A stretch of DNA of 64,000 nt, taken from positions 496,001 through 560,000 of the forward strand of contig NZ_FOSG01000001.1 in NCBI RefSeq assembly GCF_900114215.1, in the 5' to 3' direction. A model generated the notes under the pieces. It saw only the letters and a program-made list of their open reading frames with translations. It did not search any database and was not told where the DNA came from. Numbering within the stretch: position 1 is the stretch's first letter; every line of letters starts with the position of its first letter. A program made the position numbers and the translations under genes. Origin of the DNA: Streptomyces mangrovi (GTDB lineage: Bacteria > Actinomycetota > Actinomycetes > Streptomycetales > Streptomycetaceae). This document shows positions 53,422-61,897 of this stretch, in pieces.

Positions 53422-55104
53422 GTGGAAGACCTCACCGGCAGGCTCGTTTCCCGGGCCGAGATCGCCCGGCTCGCCGGAGTGCGCCGCCCCGCTGTCAGCA
53501 ACTGGGAGCGGCGTCATCCCGACACGTTCCCCGGACCCGTTTCGGCCGGGGAGAGCGGCACGGAACTCTTCCGTGCGGCGGAGGTCGCCAACTGGTTGGA
53601 CCGTCGCGTCATCCCGGTGAACGCGCGTGGGAAGGACGAGCCCGCCGGTATGACATACGGGGATCGTTTCCGCGCCGGCTCGGGAGCGAGTACCGTCGCG
53701 TCTTCGAGGGCTGTGGACGCCGCACCACTGCTGCGCGTCGTCGAGCGGCTCGCGAGCGACGACACCCTCCTGCCACGCGGAAGCGTGCCACTGCCCGATC
53801 GCGCCGAGATGCTGCTGGCTCTGATCTACCTGTGCGGTTCTCAACCCCGGATGTGGAGCTCACTGAGGAAGCTCGCCGACCACACGGCGCACGGTCCGGA
53901 AACCGCCGGCCTCCGGCAGGTGATCGCGGGCGGTCTTCCGACCGGGCTCTCCCCTTCCACCGTGCAGTCCTGGCAGGGCAGGGAACAGGCCCTGGCAGAT
54001 GCGGTCCGCCTGATCGACGCGCATGCCGCGGAGGACCGGGGTCAGTATGTGCGCGCCTTCGATCTCCTGGTGAGGAAATATGCCGAGGAGTGGGCCGGGC
54101 GGGCGGGAAGCGAGCTCTTCACCCCCGTGTCCGTGGCACGTACCGCCGCCGCCCTCGTGACACCCACTGTCGACGCGACCGAAGCGCACGACCCGTTCTG
54201 CCGTGCGGGCGAGATGCTGACGGCCGTCGTCGACACCTGGACCGCCACCGGCTCCGCGGCCTCCATCCGGGTCAGCGGAGCCGGTCTGCCCGAGTTCTCC
54301 CTCCGACTCGCGAGGCTGGGGCTGGGCCTGCGCGGACACTCCTCGGCCGAAATGAAGCCGGGTACCACTGCTCCGTCCGCGCTCACGGCTCCGCTCGGGC
54401 GCAAGGTCGACCTCCTTCTGGCCAATCCTCCGTTCAATGTCCGCGGCGCCGGCTCCGCACCCCGGCAGGGCCACTGGCAGTACGGGCCGCCCCCTTCCCA
54501 CAACGCGAACTTCGACTGGCTGCAGTACGCCGTGGACCTGCTCTCTCCTGGTGGACGAGCATGTCTGGTCATGGCCAACATCGCGGCCACCTCGGCCAAC
54601 AGGAGAGAGCGGACGATCCGGTCCGCCATGGTGGAGGACGGCGCCGTGGAGTGCCTGGTCTCGCTTCCCCCGGGGCTCTTCTTCTCCACCGGCATCCCAG
54701 TGACGCTGTGGATCCTGAGGGCGCCGAGGGGAAGGTGCGACGAGATCCTCTTCATCGACGCCCGCGCTCTGGGGGAGATGCTCTCGCGCAGCGTCCGGCA
54801 CCTGCCGGACCACGAGGTCGCCGCCGTCGCCCGGGAGTACCACGCCTGGCGGGACGCACAGGCGACGGGTACGGCGTACCGGGGAAGGGCCGGGTTCAGC
54901 AGGTCGGCGAGCATCGGCGAGATACGCGGTAACGGCTACGCCCTCGCTCCCTCCCTGTACGTGTCCCCCGCTCCTGTGGAGGGGAGCGCGCCCGACCACC
55001 ACGCCCGTATCGATCACCTGCGCGATGAGCTCGCCAAGTTGCACGAGGAAGCGGCGAGGATCGACGCGGCCGTCGAATCGATACTGCGGAGGCACAGCGC
55101 ATGA
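53422..55104 (+). CDS. N6-adenine DNA methylase (HsdM-like) with N-terminal HTH
   Basis: 560 residues. Residues 9-35 form an HTH (SRAEIARLAGVRRPAVSNWE), unusual for HsdM, and suggest it can bind its own operator or a specific site. The MTase core has motif X-like ELFTPVSVARTAAALV (231-246), an altered motif I (HDPFCRAGEML in place of DPxxGSGG) and catalytic NPPF (335-338). C-terminal helices resemble the HsdM-HsdS contact region. It overlaps the specificity gene by 4 nt. No HsdR gene is present. Confidence 0.85.
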   Translation: MEDLTGRLVSRAEIARLAGVRRPAVSNWERRHPDTFPGPVSAGESGTELFRAAEVANWLDRRVIPVNARGKDEPAGMTYGDRFRAGSGASTVASSRAVDAAPLLRVVERLASDDTLLPRGSVPLPDRAEMLLALIYLCGSQPRMWSSLRKLADHTAHGPETAGLRQVIAGGLPTGLSPSTVQSWQGREQALADAVRLIDAHAAEDRGQYVRAFDLLVRKYAEEWAGRAGSELFTPVSVARTAAALVTPTVDATEAHDPFCRAGEMLTAVVDTWTATGSAASIRVSGAGLPEFSLRLARLGLGLRGHSSAEMKPGTTAPSALTAPLGRKVDLLLANPPFNVRGAGSAPRQGHWQYGPPPSHNANFDWLQYAVDLLSPGGRACLVMANIAATSANRRERTIRSAMVEDGAVECLVSLPPGLFFSTGIPVTLWILRAPRGRCDEILFIDARALGEMLSRSVRHLPDHEVAAVAREYHAWRDAQATGTAYRGRAGFSRSASIGEIRGNGYALAPSLYVSPAPVEGSAPDHHARIDHLRDELAKLHEEAARIDAAVESILRRHSA

Positions 55105-55730
55105 GCCGACCGAACAGTCCACTGCCGCCGGGGTGGCGCGAGGTGCGTCTCGCGGAGGTCTGCGAGCTCCAGGGCGGGCCGTCCTGGGCCACCCTGCGCA
55201 CCGGCCAGCACGACGGTGAGGGCGTTCCCCTGGTCAGGCCCCGGGACATCAGCGACCGGCGGATCACCCCGGACGGTGTCGGCAGGCTCCCGGAGGGAGC
55301 CGTTCCCGTCCAGTCCTCCCACCACCGTCTCAGGCCCGGAGACGTCCTCCTCGCCCGTTCGGGTGCCGTGGGGCGCACCGCCCTGGTCTCCGAGCAGCAG
55401 GCGGGCTGGCTGTTCAGCGGGCACCTGGTGAGGATCAGGCCGCTGGACGATGTCCTCCCCGACTTCCTGGTGGGCCACCTCTCGCGACCGGCCGTCGCCA
55501 CCTACATCGCCAGGCACACCCGAGGGTCGACGATCCAGCACATCTCCCTCCGGGATCTGGGCGGCATCCCCGTCGCGCTGCCTCCCCTCCATACCCAGCG
55601 GGAGATCGGCGGACAGCTCGCCGCGCTGGACGAGAAGGTCCGGATCCACACGGAGATCGCCCGGACGACCGCCGAACTCCGCGAAACGCTGGGGGACCTG
55701 CTGTTCACCGGGCTCCTCGGCACTCGATAG
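55101..55730 (+). CDS. Half-length type I specificity subunit (HsdS-like)
   Basis: 209 residues, half the usual HsdS length: one target-recognition domain (about 10-150; GWREVRLAEV at its start) and one central conserved helix region (PLHTQREIGGQLAALDEKVR). Such half subunits act as dimers recognising palindromic sites. Coupled to the methylase by an ATGA overlap; ends 45 nt before the fur start. Confidence 0.85.
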   Translation: MSRPNSPLPPGWREVRLAEVCELQGGPSWATLRTGQHDGEGVPLVRPRDISDRRITPDGVGRLPEGAVPVQSSHHRLRPGDVLLARSGAVGRTALVSEQQAGWLFSGHLVRIRPLDDVLPDFLVGHLSRPAVATYIARHTRGSTIQHISLRDLGGIPVALPPLHTQREIGGQLAALDEKVRIHTEIARTTAELRETLGDLLFTGLLGTR

Positions 55731-55775
55731 CGCGATCCGGCCGGTATGCCCGGCGCCCCTCCTACACTGGCCACT

Positions 55776-56279
55776 GTGGTGAGCACCGACTGGCAGAGCG
55801 ACCTACGCAGACGCGGATACCGGCTGACGCCGCAGCGCCAGCTCGTGCTGGAAGCCGTGGACAAGCTGGAGCACTCCACTCCGGACGACATCCTCGCCGA
55901 GGTGCGGCGTACGGCGGGGAGCGTGAACATCTCCACCGTCTACCGCACGCTGGAGCTGCTGGAGGAGCTGGGGCTGGTCAGCCACGCCCATCTGGGCCAC
56001 GGCGCTCCCACGTACCACCTGGCGGACCGGCACGACCACATGCATCTGGTGTGCCGGGACTGCACCACGGTGATCGAGGCCGACATCGCGCTCGCCGCCG
56101 ACTTCACCGGCAGGCTGCGGGAGGAGTTCGGTTTCGACACCGACATGAAGCACTTCGCGATCTTCGGCCGCTGCCGCGACTGCGCCGGGCGGGCCTCCGG
56201 GGGAAACGCGGTGGAGGACACCGAGGCGGAGGACACCGAGGGGGACGCGGACGAGAGCGCGGGCGGCTCCGGGTCGTAG
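55776..56279 (+). CDS. fur: Fur-family regulator
   Basis: 167 residues. HTH region RRRGYRLTPQRQLVLEAVDK, regulatory His cluster HDHMHLVCRDC and a second CRDC near the C-terminus give the structural Zn site. A Glu/Asp/Gly-rich tail follows. Could be a Zn, Fe or Ni sensor; the two CxxC pairs fit Zn or Ni family members. Start GTG 55776 lies 7 nt behind TACACT (55763-55768), so it is leaderless; the ATG at 55746 precedes the promoter. Confidence 0.9.
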   Translation: MVSTDWQSDLRRRGYRLTPQRQLVLEAVDKLEHSTPDDILAEVRRTAGSVNISTVYRTLELLEELGLVSHAHLGHGAPTYHLADRHDHMHLVCRDCTTVIEADIALAADFTGRLREEFGFDTDMKHFAIFGRCRDCAGRASGGNAVEDTEAEDTEGDADESAGGSGS

Positions 56280-56288
56280 GCTGGCCGC

Positions 56289-57260
56289 ATGTCGTACAAG
56301 AGCCCCCTGCTGTCGCTGCCCGGCGCCGTACCCGCCGAGGCGCCGGACGAAGGCGTCGCCGCGCACTACGGCGACCTCTTCCGCGAGCAGCGCACGCTCG
56401 CCGACGGTGGCGGAATGGTGGACCTCTCGCACCGCGGTGTGGTCACCGTCACCGGCGAGGACCGTCTGAGCTGGCTCCACCTGCTGATCACCCAGCACGT
56501 CAGCGAGCTGGAGCCCGGCCGCGCCACCGAGGCGCTGATCCTCTCCGCCAACGGCCACATCGAGCACGCGCTCTATCTGGTGGACGACGGCGCCACGGTC
56601 TGGATGCACGTCGAGCCGGGCACCGAGAAGGCGCTGATCGCCTACCTGGAGAGCATGAAGTTCTTCTACCGGGTCGAGGTCGCCGACGCCACGGCCGAGT
56701 ACGCCGTGGTGCACCTCCCGGCGGGCTCCATCGCCGAGGTGCCCGAGGGCGTGGCCGTCCGCGAGACGGCGTACGGGCGGGACCTGTTCCTGCCGCGCGG
56801 CGAGCTGGAGTCCTACGCCGCCTCCCTGGGCCCGGCGGTCGGCGTGCTGGCGCTGGAGGCGCTGCGCGTCGAGGCGCACCGGCCCCGGCTGGGGCTGGAG
56901 ACCGACCACCGCACCATCCCGCACGAGCTGGGCTGGATCGGCACCGCCGTCCATCTGCAGAAGGGCTGCTACCGGGGCCAGGAGACCGTGGCGCGCGTCC
57001 ACAACCTGGGGAAGCCGCCGCGCCGGCTGGTCTTCCTCCACCTGGACGGCAGCGAGGTGCACCTGCCCGGCCACGGCACGCCCGTGCGGCTGGCCAAGGA
57101 CGGGGAGGAGGGGCGGCAGCTCGGCTTCGTCACCACCTCGGCCCGCCACCACGAGCTGGGCCCGATCGCCCTGGCCCTGGTGAAGCGGAACGTCCCGGTG
57201 GACGCGGAGCTGCTCGCGGGCGACACCGCGGCTGCCCAGGAGACCGTCGTCGAGCCGTGA
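56289..57260 (+). CDS. ygfZ: Folate-binding YgfZ (iron-sulfur maturation)
   Basis: 323 residues of the GcvT-like YgfZ family. The diagnostic C-terminal motif KGCYRGQETVAR is present (about residues 225-236), with the tetrahydrofolate-binding domain upstream (LTGEDRLSWLHLLITQ-type). Helps assemble or repair 4Fe-4S enzymes. A TAGGCT box (56277-56282) 6 nt before ATG 56289 indicates a leaderless start. Directly downstream of fur. Confidence 0.92.
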   Translation: MSYKSPLLSLPGAVPAEAPDEGVAAHYGDLFREQRTLADGGGMVDLSHRGVVTVTGEDRLSWLHLLITQHVSELEPGRATEALILSANGHIEHALYLVDDGATVWMHVEPGTEKALIAYLESMKFFYRVEVADATAEYAVVHLPAGSIAEVPEGVAVRETAYGRDLFLPRGELESYAASLGPAVGVLALEALRVEAHRPRLGLETDHRTIPHELGWIGTAVHLQKGCYRGQETVARVHNLGKPPRRLVFLHLDGSEVHLPGHGTPVRLAKDGEEGRQLGFVTTSARHHELGPIALALVKRNVPVDAELLAGDTAAAQETVVEP

Positions 57261-57345
57261 GCGCACCCCGGCGGGAGGTGCGGACCGGGAAGTGGAAGCG
57301 GTACGCCGGGGCGCGAGCCGGACCGGCGGGTGCATACTGGCGTTA

Positions 57346-57567
57346 ATGACAAAATCGGCCGTAGCCCGGCGTCACCTGCCCACCAGCCCCTTCAAAGCCC
57401 CTGTCGCACCGCCCGACAAGCACTTCGCCGAGGGAGAGCGGGTCACCCACGACACGTACGGCCTCGGCCGGATCGTCACCGTCGAGGAAGGCGTCGCGGT
57501 ACTCGTCGACTTCGGGTCCAAGCAGGTGCGAATCCTCAGCCCGTACCTCAAGCTGAACGTTCTCTGA
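57346..57567 (+). CDS. Small conserved protein, KOW/CarD-like beta-strand domain
   Basis: 73 residues: HFAEGERVTHDTYGLGRIVT, VEEGVAVLVDFGSKQVRIL, then LKLNVL. The G-x-V-x-H-x-x-Y/F-G-x-G pattern is seen in small SH3-like domains of helicase-associated and CarD-type proteins. Function unknown. ATG 57346 follows CATACT at 57332-57337, so it may be leaderless. Confidence 0.8.
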   Translation: MTKSAVARRHLPTSPFKAPVAPPDKHFAEGERVTHDTYGLGRIVTVEEGVAVLVDFGSKQVRILSPYLKLNVL

Positions 57568-57647
57568 GGCCGCCGCGCACGGCCGCCGCACGGCGGCCGG
57601 CCGCCTCCCCCCACACCACGTTTCCGCCCCGAGAGGCAGATCTCCCC

Positions 57648-57965
57648 ATCGACACCACCGAACTGTTCTCCGCTCCCGACCAGGCGCCCCCGACCCCCCA
57701 GGCGGCGTCCCGGCCTCCGGCCCGGAATCCCTTCCAGGCGCCGGACTTCGGAGACGTCCCGGACTACGACGAGGCGGAGGAGACCGGAGAGGCGCCGTTC
57801 GACGCCGACACCGCCCCTGCCGCCGACACGGCCGGTGCGTCCCGCGCCGCCAAGGGCGAGGGCCCGGGACGGGACGGCGGCGGCGGCAGGAAGCGGTCGT
57901 CGAACTCCTCGCGCCGCAGGCGCGACCGCTCCCGGCAGGTCAGGCGGGGCGCCCCCCGCCGCTGA
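57648..57965 (+). CDS. Possible low-complexity protein with ATC start
   Basis: An open frame reads TTELFSAPDQAPPTPQ, then an acidic middle (PDYDEAEETGEAPFDAD) and a basic Arg/Ser tail (RKRSSNSSRRRRDRSR). No ATG, GTG or TTG exists in frame after the preceding stop region; ATC 57648 with AGAGG upstream is the only plausible start. It reads like a disordered Streptomyces protein, but a noncanonical start makes this uncertain. Confidence 0.35.
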   Translation: MDTTELFSAPDQAPPTPQAASRPPARNPFQAPDFGDVPDYDEAEETGEAPFDADTAPAADTAGASRAAKGEGPGRDGGGGRKRSSNSSRRRRDRSRQVRRGAPRR

Positions 57966-58109
57966 CAGTGGCCGCCACCCTGGCCTGTGAACTGTCCGGC
58001 GTACGCAGCATGTGAAAGGGCTGTCTCCGGCGGCTCGTGGAAGCCGTGGCCGGCCCCACATGGTAGTGAGTGGTGCCGTTTCCTGTACCACCCGAAGGGA
58101 GGGGTGACC

Positions 58110-58370
58110 GTGTCCATCACCGCCGGCGAGGCTCGCAGGAACCTGTTTCCGCTGATCGAGCAGGTCGACAACGACCGCGCTCCCGTGCACATCACATCCC
58201 GCAACGGGAACGCCGTACTGCGGCCGGAGGAGGACTTCGCCTCCTGGCAGGAGACGATCCACCTCCTGCGCTCGCTCGCGAACGCCCGGCGTCTGGCCGA
58301 GTCGATCGCGGAAGCCGAGGAAGGCCGGGTCTCGCCCCGTGAGCTGATCGAGGCCGACGACGCCGAGTGA
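58110..58370 (+). CDS. Phd/YefM-family antitoxin, partner lost
   Basis: 86 residues. SITAGEARRNLFPLIEQVDN and ITSRNGNAVLRPEEDF are the family's DNA-binding half; a Glu-rich helix follows for toxin binding. GTG 58110 is seven nt after GGAGG. Only the first and last few codons of its YoeB-type toxin remain downstream. Confidence 0.82.
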   Translation: MSITAGEARRNLFPLIEQVDNDRAPVHITSRNGNAVLRPEEDFASWQETIHLLRSLANARRLAESIAEAEEGRVSPRELIEADDAE

Positions 58371-58410
58371 AGATCGTGTGATCGTGGTCCAGGCCCGCTA
58401 CCGCTACTGA
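58367..58410 (+). pseudogene. YoeB-type toxin gene collapsed by internal deletion
   Basis: GTG-AAG-ATC-GTG (58367-58378, VKIV, overlapping the antitoxin stop by 4 nt) is followed at 58379 directly by codons IVVQARYRY and a stop in another frame (58381-58410). VKIV is the usual YoeB start and IVVQARYRY the usual end. The heptamer GATCGTG occurs at the junction, matching a deletion between short direct repeats. Confidence 0.7.
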
Positions 58411-58437
58411 GCTCGGGCGTGAAGGCCGGGGAGGTTT

Positions 58438-58530
58438 GCCGGCCACCTCGACGCAGGCTCCTCCGTCCTGGTTGCTGTGGCTGGACTTGCGCCACCGCGC
58501 GGCGGTCATCCCGTGCGGGGAGACGGCCAC
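58438..58530 (-). pseudogene. N-terminal fragment of a DUF397 gene
   Basis: Reads [20 protein letters not shown] then QDGGACVEVAG, like the intact DUF397 start at 60297. After VEVAG the sequence changes to unrelated Pro/Arg-rich codons, so the C-terminal half (RDSK...) is missing. Confidence 0.7.
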
Positions 58531-58535
58531 GGAGA

Positions 58536-58640
58536 CTTCTCCGGTTCGGCGCCGACGTGGAGATGCTCACCCCACCCGGGGCCCGCGCGGAGCTGGCCCA
58601 CGCTGCGACGGAGATCCGCTCGCTCTACGACGGCGCCTGA
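58536..58640 (+). pseudogene. C-terminal fragment of a WYL-domain regulator
   Basis: In-frame LRFGADVEMLTPPGARAELA and EIRSLYDGA with a stop match the last helix of YafY/WYL transcription factors. No HTH or WYL core precedes it. Confidence 0.5.
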
Positions 58641-58723
58641 CATCCGCCCGCCCGGAAAGCTGCCGTCAAGGTGTTATGTCTGCACCGGGAGCGGTACGGG
58701 ACCATCAGTCCCTCCCCGAGGGC

Positions 58724-59161
58724 TCACTCGTCGGCGGACACGCAGTCCGTCTCGACGTACTCACGGATGTCGGTGACCGTCTCCTGTATGGCCTCGTCCT
58801 CGCTCTGGCCGTCGCTCGTCGCCATGGCAATCCACCCGGAGCCCAGCATCAGGTTCTTGGAGAAGACGAGGTGACGGGGGGTCGTCGCATTCTCCTTGTT
58901 GAACGCCTCCACCTTCGCCTGACCCTCGGCATCCGGCCGACCGTGGTCCGCCTTCCCCCGCCAGGACAGCTCCAGTACCTCCATCACCTCCTGGACGCAT
59001 TCCTGCGCCACCGGATCGAGTGGCACCACCGGCTCCCGTGAGGTGGCGGCAGCGCTGGGAGTCGTCGTGGTGGCCGAGGCGGTATCGCGCTCGGGCTGCT
59101 CACCAGCACAGCCGACTGCGAGCACCAATACTCCTGCCGCAAAAAGAACTCTCCCCCGCAC
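58724..59161 (-). CDS. Small secreted lipoprotein
   Basis: 145 residues. Signal peptide RGRVLFAAGVLVLAV ends in the lipobox LAVGC. A Thr/Ser/Pro linker follows, then a helical and beta domain with CVQEVMEVLELSW and a C-terminal AIQETVTDIREYVETDC. Two cysteines may form a disulfide. Start GTG 59161, five nt after GGAGGG; the longer frame to 59353 runs into a DUF397 remnant. Confidence 0.7.
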   Translation of the reverse strand: MRGRVLFAAGVLVLAVGCAGEQPERDTASATTTTPSAAATSREPVVPLDPVAQECVQEVMEVLELSWRGKADHGRPDAEGQAKVEAFNKENATTPRHLVFSKNLMLGSGWIAMATSDGQSEDEAIQETVTDIREYVETDCVSADE

Positions 59162-59262
59162 CGACCCTCCAGCTCCCTTGACGTGATCGCGATAAGTCTG
59201 CCTGACGGCCGACAAGGGCGCGAACGGGTTCTGCCGCGCCCCTTTGAGCTCACGTACGGTCG

Positions 59263-59340
59263 TACATGGAGGAACGACGCCCAGGCGTCCGGGGCGAGGA
59301 CCGGGCCGTGCGAGGTCTTGCTGTCGCGCACGGGGACGGT
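59263..59340 (-). pseudogene. C-terminal fragment of a DUF397 gene
   Basis: Codons read [19 protein letters not shown] and ASFLHV, the second half of a DUF397 protein (compare 60082-60297). No start or first half precedes it; upstream sequence belongs to another gene. Confidence 0.7.
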
Positions 59341-59389
59341 ACCGGGGCGTCATCAGCTCTGAAACCGTGAAGCAGGAACGGAGAGAACC

Positions 59390-59554
59390 GTGGTCCGGAA
59401 ACGGGCATGGGTGACCGCCTTCTTGATGCTCGCTGCGGCTTCCCTGCTGCTGAGCCAGGCGACCGAAGGTTACGCGGCCCTCTGGTGGGCGGTTTCCATC
59501 GCCTTCCTTGCCGTGGCCTTCGTCATCGCCGTTCGCGCGAACAGCAGGACGTAA
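59390..59554 (+). CDS. 54-residue small membrane protein
   Basis: GTG 59390 behind GGAGAGAA starts MVRKRAWVTAFLMLAAASLL, with a second hydrophobic helix WWAVSIAFLAVAFVIAV. It ends in a basic tail. A long hairpin (59636-59676) follows 80 nt downstream. No family recognised. Confidence 0.6.
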   Translation: MVRKRAWVTAFLMLAAASLLLSQATEGYAALWWAVSIAFLAVAFVIAVRANSRT

Positions 59555-59635
59555 GGGCTTCGCCGCAACCGGTCTACAGTCTCGGTTTCGGTGGGCCGAC
59601 TGGACCTTGGCGTCCGCCTTTCAGGCCAGAGGCGA

Positions 59636-59676
59636 CCTGTTGTCCTGCTGGGATCGCCTCCCAGCAGGACAACAGG
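59636..59676. terminator. 17-bp perfect hairpin
   Basis: Arms 59636-59652 and 59660-59676 with loop ATCGCCT. Terminator of the small membrane protein gene or insulator for the gene at 59754. Confidence 0.8.
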
Positions 59677-59753
59677 GCAGACGTATGGTCCCGTCGACAC
59701 CTGGTGCCCTTGCTGGCCAAGCGGTCCACTCCGGATCAATGGAGGATCAGGCA

Positions 59754-60023
59754 ATGGATCGATCAGCTCTGGACGCGCTCGCATCGAGCATGGTCAGTCG
59801 AGGCACCCCTGAACGCGAGCAGGCACTTCGAGAACTACGGAGCCGAGGAAACTCCCCGGTCGAGACCATCTACGTCATGTCCCGAGTGTTCGGAACCTTC
59901 CTGTCCGAGGCCAAGGCCGCCATCTACGAAAGCTCCGCGTGGAGTGACCAGCATGTTGGCTGGCAACGCCTGCACTCCGATCTCTCCCACAATCCAGGCA
60001 ACTGCCCCTTCGAGGCCGTTTGA
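59754..60023 (+). CDS. Hypothetical protein
   Basis: 89 residues, helical and charged: MDRSALDALASSMVSRG, REQALRELRSRGNSPVETIY, then RVFGTFLSEAKAAIYESS. ATG 59754 is nine nt after GGAGG; the longer frame upstream spans the hairpin. No family recognised. Confidence 0.65.
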   Translation: MDRSALDALASSMVSRGTPEREQALRELRSRGNSPVETIYVMSRVFGTFLSEAKAAIYESSAWSDQHVGWQRLHSDLSHNPGNCPFEAV

Positions 60024-60081
60024 CATCGGCATCTGATGAAGGTGCCGGTGGATACCAACCGACAGCACCCGCCGGTCCGGC

Positions 60082-60297
60082 TCAGCCGGCGAGCCGGTCG
60101 CCCTTGACGGCGGTGAGGAACGACGCCCAGGCGTCCGGGCCGAAGGCGAGGGCCGGGCCGTGCGGGGTCTTGCTGTCGCGCACGGGGACGGTGCCGGGGA
60201 GGTTGTCGGCAACCTCGACGCAGTCGCCTCCATTGAGGTTGCTGTAGCTGGACTTGCGCCACCGTGCGGCGGTTATCTCGTGCGGGGAGGTGGTCAT
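60082..60297 (-). CDS. DUF397 small protein
   Basis: 71 residues: [20 protein letters not shown], then [20 protein letters not shown] and WASFL. Overlaps the regulator stop by 4 nt. This is the intact version of the two fragments at 58438 and 59263. Confidence 0.9.
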   Translation of the reverse strand: MTTSPHEITAARWRKSSYSNLNGGDCVEVADNLPGTVPVRDSKTPHGPALAFGPDAWASFLTAVKGDRLAG

Positions 60298-61124
60298 GAA
60301 TGCTCCTCCAGAAGTCGGAGTAGGAACTCCGCCGAGTCACGCGGGGACAGGGCGTGGTCGCGCAGCCGATCGTAGCCGACCTGGAGTTCTTCGACCCGGG
60401 CCGCTTCCTCGATCAGTTCCCCGCTGTAGGCGGTCTCCACCCAGGCGACGGTCCTGCCGTCCAGGAGTCGCAGGAACGCCGTGTCCGTGTGACTCAGTTC
60501 GCGCAGTCCGGCGCGAAACGGAAGCACTTGCAGTATCACGTTCCACAGTTCTGCCGTATCGACCAGATACTTCAACTGCTCGCGCCATACCGTGGCGTCC
60601 GGCAACGGGCGGCGCAGAACGGCCTCGTCGAGAATCGCTCTGAGCTGAGGTGCACCATCGCCCGTCAGAACATCTCTGCGGCTCATGCGCGCCTTCACCT
60701 GTTGCTCCAGTTCGTCACCTGGACGCAGGCCACCCAGTGTCAGCAGCTCACGGGCGTACGCCTCGGTCTGGAGCAGCCCCGGCACGACACCGGGTGAGTA
60801 CTTCTGAATACTCACCGCCTCGCCCTCGAGTGCCATGAAGCGGCGGTACTTCTCGCGGAACTGAGTGGCGTCCCCGGCCGCCAGCTCCCACAGGGCCAGC
60901 AGCAGGCCCGGGGTGCCGTAGTACTGGTCGAGGGCCTGGGCGACGTCCGGGCTGCCGATGGTCTGGCCGCTCTCCAGCTTGCCGAACAGCGACCAGTCCC
61001 AGCCCAGTGCCTCGCCCAGTTTCCGCAGGCTGTCGCCGCGTTCGGTGCGCAGGGTGCGCAACTCCTCGGCGAACCGCCGGCGCGGCTCCTGACTGCGGCC
61101 CGTGACCACTCTTCTCGGCGGCAT
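60294..61124 (-). CDS. XRE-family HTH regulator with DUF5753 domain
   Basis: 276 residues. Basic N-terminus, XRE HTH (about 20-75; [20 protein letters not shown]), DUF5753 domain from about 90 ([19 protein letters not shown]) to the end. ATG 61124 follows GGAGGGG. Partner of the DUF397 gene. Confidence 0.88.
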   Translation of the reverse strand: MPPRRVVTGRSQEPRRRFAEELRTLRTERGDSLRKLGEALGWDWSLFGKLESGQTIGSPDVAQALDQYYGTPGLLLALWELAAGDATQFREKYRRFMALEGEAVSIQKYSPGVVPGLLQTEAYARELLTLGGLRPGDELEQQVKARMSRRDVLTGDGAPQLRAILDEAVLRRPLPDATVWREQLKYLVDTAELWNVILQVLPFRAGLRELSHTDTAFLRLLDGRTVAWVETAYSGELIEEAARVEELQVGYDRLRDHALSPRDSAEFLLRLLEEHS

Positions 61125-61292
61125 TCCGTCCCCCTCCGTGGAATGTGTGGAAGCGGCGCCGGGCGGCCGGGAAGGGCTTCCCGGCCACGGGTGTTCGCGC
61201 TCCACTCCGGTTCATGCTCGTAAAGCGAACGCGACCGACGGTAGTCGTGCTGTCGCTTCTCGCACAGGGATACGGCGGAGGGATCACACCAT

Positions 61293-61526
61293 ATGGTGAT
61301 GGAAGGTTCGGATCAGGTTGGGGAGCAACGAATCGGGGAGGCGGAGGCGGCCCGTGACGCACTCGCCGAGGCGCTGCGGCGGGCGGGAATCCGGTTCCCG
61401 GCCGTGGACGTCCGCACCCCCGTGCGCGCGGACGGGGCGGCCGGTTACGCGATGGTGGTCCTCGGCGAGTGCTCCGCGCCGGTGGCGCGGGAGTTGGCGG
61501 CCGTCATCGAACGGGGTGCGGTGTGA
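61293..61526 (+). CDS. Hypothetical protein, small alpha/beta
   Basis: 77 residues: GEAEAARDALAEALRRAGI, then DVRTPVRADGAAGYAMVVLG and ARELAAVIERGAV. Unrecognised family, conserved in feel. ATG 61293 or 61299. Ends in a GTGA overlap with the next gene, so the two are one operon. Confidence 0.65.
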   Translation: MVMEGSDQVGEQRIGEAEAARDALAEALRRAGIRFPAVDVRTPVRADGAAGYAMVVLGECSAPVARELAAVIERGAV

Positions 61527-61897
61527 CGCCGCCTCCGTTCGCCCCGGCCGTCGAGCGCCCGTGGCGTGACGGGTGGCCGCTGCCGGCGCACACCGACGAC
61601 GCCAACGGCTGGACCACGGGCGGCTGCTGGCTGTACTGCCGCCGTGAGGGCGTGCGCGTGCTGTGGATCGGTTCGGTGCGCACTCCCGGCGCGACGGGCG
61701 ACGTGTACGCGTGCGGCCCGTGCATCGCGGAGCTGGACCACATGGTGCGCCTCCAGTCCCACTGCCGGGACGAGCCGCCGGACGGAACGGGCGGCACAGG
61801 CGGCGCTACGGGGACCGGTTCGTGCGGGCACCGGCGGATCGGGAGGCTCGGCGGCAAGGTCCGCTGCCGCGACTGCGGGCGGCAGATCTACCTCTGA
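61523..61897 (+). CDS. Cys-rich protein with zinc-ribbon-like pairs
   Basis: 124 residues with CWLYC, CGPC, C..., CGH and CRDC, spaced as two treble-clef or ribbon-like knuckles. A Gly/Thr-rich linker (about 95-103) precedes the last two. Role unknown; likely metal-binding. GTG 61523. Confidence 0.65.
   Translation: MTPPPFAPAVERPWRDGWPLPAHTDDANGWTTGGCWLYCRREGVRVLWIGSVRTPGATGDVYACGPCIAELDHMVRLQSHCRDEPPDGTGGTGGATGTGSCGHRRIGRLGGKVRCRDCGRQIYL

Larger units (their letters stand above)
58411..58723. other. Gene-remnant stretch
   Basis: No intact gene. It holds the N-terminal half of a DUF397 gene (minus) and the last codons of a WYL regulator (plus), each described separately. Confidence 0.6.

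Noticed and set aside
57372..58262. Minus-strand frame over the small protein and antitoxin region
   Set aside because: No start context; lies over better-supported plus-strand genes.
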